Shown: piece after piece, positions 5,716 to 8,004 of the stretch
Numbering within the stretch: the stretch's first letter is position 1
Layout: the number at the start of each line of letters is the position of its first letter
Source: Pseudomonas sp.
Lineage (GTDB): Bacteria > Pseudomonadota > Gammaproteobacteria > Pseudomonadales > Pseudomonadaceae
NCBI GenBank assembly: GCA_029240955.1
Contig: JARDZH010000062.1
Span: 1 to 8,004, forward strand
Length of the DNA stretch: 8,004 nucleotides
Reading direction: 5' to 3'
Made by a program: the position numbers and the translations under genes
Notes under the pieces: model-generated
Database searches by the model: none
Told to the model about the DNA's origin: nothing
What the model saw: only the letters and a program-made list of their open reading frames with translations

Positions 5716-7068
5716 TCAGCGAGTGCCGCGACGACGCAAGGCGGCCGGGGTGAACTCGCTTATGTCGGGAACCGGCTGGCCGAAGTCCAGGGTATTGGGC
5801 TCCTCGTTATCGAGGTTCTGCACGTGGTAGCGGCGAGCCTGCAAGTCGTGGAAAACATCCAGCGCCGACCAGATCGCGGGCAACTCGTAATAGTTTTTCA
5901 GGTAGGCCATCGACACCCGCCACAGCTCGCCCCGACCGTCGTACTGATCCGCCAGCACCACCTGCCAGCTGTCTTCATCCAGGTACAGCGTGCGCCTGGA
6001 ATAGACGTGTCGAGCGGTCGGCTTGAGTGTGCCTTCGACCACCCACACCCGGTGCAGCTCGTGACGGGTATAGGCCGGATTCAGATGGCCGGGCTGCAGC
6101 AGTTGGCGATAGCTGACCTCCGGGCTCGACACTTTATAGTTGTTGTACGGAATGTAGACCTCGCGCTTGCCGACCAGCTTCCAGTCGTAGCGGTCCGGAG
6201 AGCCGTTGAACATATCGGTATCGTCCGCCGTTCGCAGCCCGTCGGAATTGGGGATCGGCGTGTCGTACGCCAGGCTTGGTGCCCGGCGCACGCGCCGCTG
6301 GCCGGCACTGTAAGCCCAGGCCTGACGTGGCTCTTGAACCTGATCCAAGGTTTCGTGGACCAGCACCGCAGAACCGGCCAGCCGTGCCGGGCTGCGGGTG
6401 AACGACAGGTAGTAGAACAGGATGTTGTCCAGCCCTGCGTAATTGCCTTTCGGGTCGTAGAAGCGGAACAACGCTTCCTGTTGCGAAGTGATCGGGCTGT
6501 AGCTGCCATTCCGCTGCACCGCGACTTCGGATGCGCGACGCACCACATAGGTCCCCCGATACCGGGCGATATGGTTCCAGACCGCCTCGACGCCGGTTTG
6601 CGGTATGGGAAACGGGATGCCCCCGTAAGCGTCGACGAAGCCGTTTCCATCGGCGACGAGCTTTGCTCTGGACGCATTGCTGCGAGTGTTGTCGTAGACC
6701 CACTGCGGCGCGGAAGCGGACCGCCGGGTCGGATAGACCGGCATCGCATAGCTGTTCGGATACGTCTGAAACAATGCGATCTGGCCCGGCGTCAGCTGCT
6801 CGCGATACTGGTCCAGAGTGGCCTTGGTGATGGTGAACAGCGGTTTGTCGGTCGCATACGGGTCAATGTGCCGTGAGCCCGGGCCCGCATAACCGGCCGG
6901 CACCTGAGTGATCCCGCCGTTCCAGGCTGGAATGGTGCCGGCCGCGTTGCCCGCCCGCTCGCCGCCCAACGGTGTCAGCCGCGTATCGAGCAGTGACGCA
7001 TCCGCTCCGTGCGCGGTGTTGATCGCCAGCGTCACCGCCATGAGTGCTTTGAGGTACTTCGTGAGCAT
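5716..7068 (-). CDS. DUF1329 periplasmic LolA-like protein
   Basis: A 450-residue exported protein of the DUF1329 family, which belongs with the LolA/LolB-like folds that carry lipids or lipoproteins through the periplasm. The N-terminus MLTKYLKALMAVTLAINTAHG is a clear signal peptide with cleavage near residue 21 and no lipobox cysteine, so the mature protein should be soluble rather than lipid-anchored. The early signature ERAGNAAGTIPAWNGG (37-52) is typical of the family, followed by a long aromatic-rich beta region with many Tyr and Trp residues (for example 215-222, 305-311, 365-400). Mature length matches the usual 430-450 residues, so it appears complete. AGGAG lies 6 bases before the ATG at 7068. 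It begins 25 bp after the DUF1302 gene, so the two are almost certainly cotranscribed. The carrier role is inferred from fold class and neighbours; its own ligand is unknown. Confidence 0.9.
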   Translation of the reverse strand: MLTKYLKALMAVTLAINTAHGADASLLDTRLTPLGGERAGNAAGTIPAWNGGITQVPAGYAGPGSRHIDPYATDKPLFTITKATLDQYREQLTPGQIALFQTYPNSYAMPVYPTRRSASAPQWVYDNTRSNASRAKLVADGNGFVDAYGGIPFPIPQTGVEAVWNHIARYRGTYVVRRASEVAVQRNGSYSPITSQQEALFRFYDPKGNYAGLDNILFYYLSFTRSPARLAGSAVLVHETLDQVQEPRQAWAYSAGQRRVRRAPSLAYDTPIPNSDGLRTADDTDMFNGSPDRYDWKLVGKREVYIPYNNYKVSSPEVSYRQLLQPGHLNPAYTRHELHRVWVVEGTLKPTARHVYSRRTLYLDEDSWQVVLADQYDGRGELWRVSMAYLKNYYELPAIWSALDVFHDLQARRYHVQNLDNEEPNTLDFGQPVPDISEFTPAALRRRGTR

Positions 7069-7093
7069 AGGGCTCTCCTTGCGTATGCCTGAC

Positions 7094-8004
7094 CTAGAAC
7101 GAGTACTTGACGTTCAGGCCGATGTTGTCCCGGTTGCGGACCGCATTGTTCTTGCCGGCGCCGTAGAACTCTGTGTACTGCAGCTCGGTTTCCAGGCGGT
7201 TCTGATAGCTGGCCTTGAGGCCGAGCGTGTGGGCTTTGCGGCCTTCGATGAAGTTGCCGGTCTGGTGCGAATTACCTTCGAAGTCATGCTTGAAAATGGC
7301 AAACGGTGACAGGTTGACCCCGGCATACACGTCGTTCCACGCACCTTGCAGCATCAGCGTGTAGCCATAGGCGTTGCGGTTGACCATATCGCCGCGGTCG
7401 TAACCGGCCACGTAGGCGCCATTGCCGCGGCCTGCGTAATAGCGCGTCGTGCCATCCCATGCGGTGTATTTGAGATCGCTGCCGCGCAGGTGCTCGGAGG
7501 ACAGTTCAGCCACCATGTTCAAGCCGTCGAACGACATTCGCGGACCGAAGTTGTAGATCGTGCCCAGCGACGCGTTGAACATTTCGACCCGTTCGGCGTT
7601 GCGGATCTGCCCGCCCAGCGCCACTTCATGCCCCCCGATATTGACGGGCGCGCCGGTGGCGAGCGTCGGCGCCTGAGCCAGCAGATCGCCCAACAGATCA
7701 CTGGTGGACGCCTGACCGATCGGCATGTTCGGGCGGTAGGCCAGTTCACCGAACACCGAGGCCTGACCGATATGGGTGTTGAAGCTCAGGCCCAGCATGC
7801 GGATGTCCTCGGCGTACTGCCGGCGCCCGCGGACCTGACTGGCGACATCCATGGTCGCCACCCCGCCGACTGCCGAACCGAGCGCGCTGCGATAGGCCTG
7901 GGCGAGCGGACCGTTGGGGTTGGCCGCCATCATCTGCTGGAGTTGCGGGACGGTAATGCCAGCCTGACCGGCCACGAGTTGCTGCACGTGTGGCGCGGCG
8001 GCTG
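7094..8004 (-). CDS. DUF1302 outer-membrane beta-barrel candidate, C-terminal part
   Basis: The last 302 residues or so of a DUF1302 protein; the frame stays open to base 8004, so the start and signal peptide are outside the window (family members are about 550-650 residues). The GTG at 7987 is an internal valine, not the start. The family hallmark YAEDIRMLGLSFNT....SVFGELAYRPN is present (codons near 7720-7815). The following sequence alternates polar and hydrophobic/aromatic residues in strand-length blocks (YGYTLMLQGAWNDVYAGVNLSPFAIFKHDF, LKASYQNRLETELQYTEFYG). The protein ends in NVKYSF, with the terminal phenylalanine recognised by the BAM machinery in outer-membrane barrels. A large porin-like or FadL-like channel for hydrophobic compounds is the probable role, but no substrate is shown. 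It is the first visible gene of the - strand block; its promoter is outside the window. Confidence 0.85.
   Translation of the reverse strand, partial: AAAPHVQQLVAGQAGITVPQLQQMMAANPNGPLAQAYRSALGSAVGGVATMDVASQVRGRRQYAEDIRMLGLSFNTHIGQASVFGELAYRPNMPIGQASTSDLLGDLLAQAPTLATGAPVNIGGHEVALGGQIRNAERVEMFNASLGTIYNFGPRMSFDGLNMVAELSSEHLRGSDLKYTAWDGTTRYYAGRGNGAYVAGYDRGDMVNRNAYGYTLMLQGAWNDVYAGVNLSPFAIFKHDFEGNSHQTGNFIEGRKAHTLGLKASYQNRLETELQYTEFYGAGKNNAVRNRDNIGLNVKYSF

Noticed and set aside
5713..6876. Long + strand open frame (387 codons) opposite the DUF1329 gene
   Set aside because: Same in-register antisense effect; no domain, signal peptide or ribosome site, while the - strand frame has a clear family match and signal peptide.

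Overview
The window looks like chromosomal DNA of a Pseudomonas in the syringae/fluorescens lineage. The evidence is the high GC content with GC-rich third codon positions, the REP-type palindromes between genes (CTGTGGGAG...CGCGA and related arms), and genes of typical Pseudomonas type. The species is inferred from these habits, not from a marker gene. There are five protein-coding genes plus a fragment at one edge: two genes on the + strand on the left, four on the - strand on the right (the last cut by the window edge), meeting tail to tail at a REP region.

Left block (1-1833, + strand). The C-terminal part of an IlvD/Edd-family sugar-acid dehydratase (arabinonate/galactonate-type rather than true branched-chain IlvD) is followed by a GC-rich hairpin, an extended -10 promoter candidate, and a GntR/FadR-type regulator that resembles DgoR. 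Together they suggest a sugar-acid catabolic locus whose other genes lie upstream of the window.

Convergent junction (1834-2037). No gene. It holds one near-perfect REP-type inverted repeat and a second, more degenerate REP-type structure, probably serving both sides as a transcription end.

Right block (2038-8004, - strand, so transcribed from right to left). In order of transcription: a DUF1302 outer-membrane beta-barrel candidate (partial), a DUF1329 LolA-like periplasmic protein, a 201-bp gap with a hairpin and a promoter candidate, a secreted YCF48/BNR-repeat beta-propeller, and a 12-TM MMPL/RND-type inner-membrane transporter. Together these supply one candidate component for every layer of the envelope. 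The most interesting reading of the window is that they form a trans-envelope machine that moves a hydrophobic or lipid-like substrate. The substrate and direction cannot be read from the sequence.
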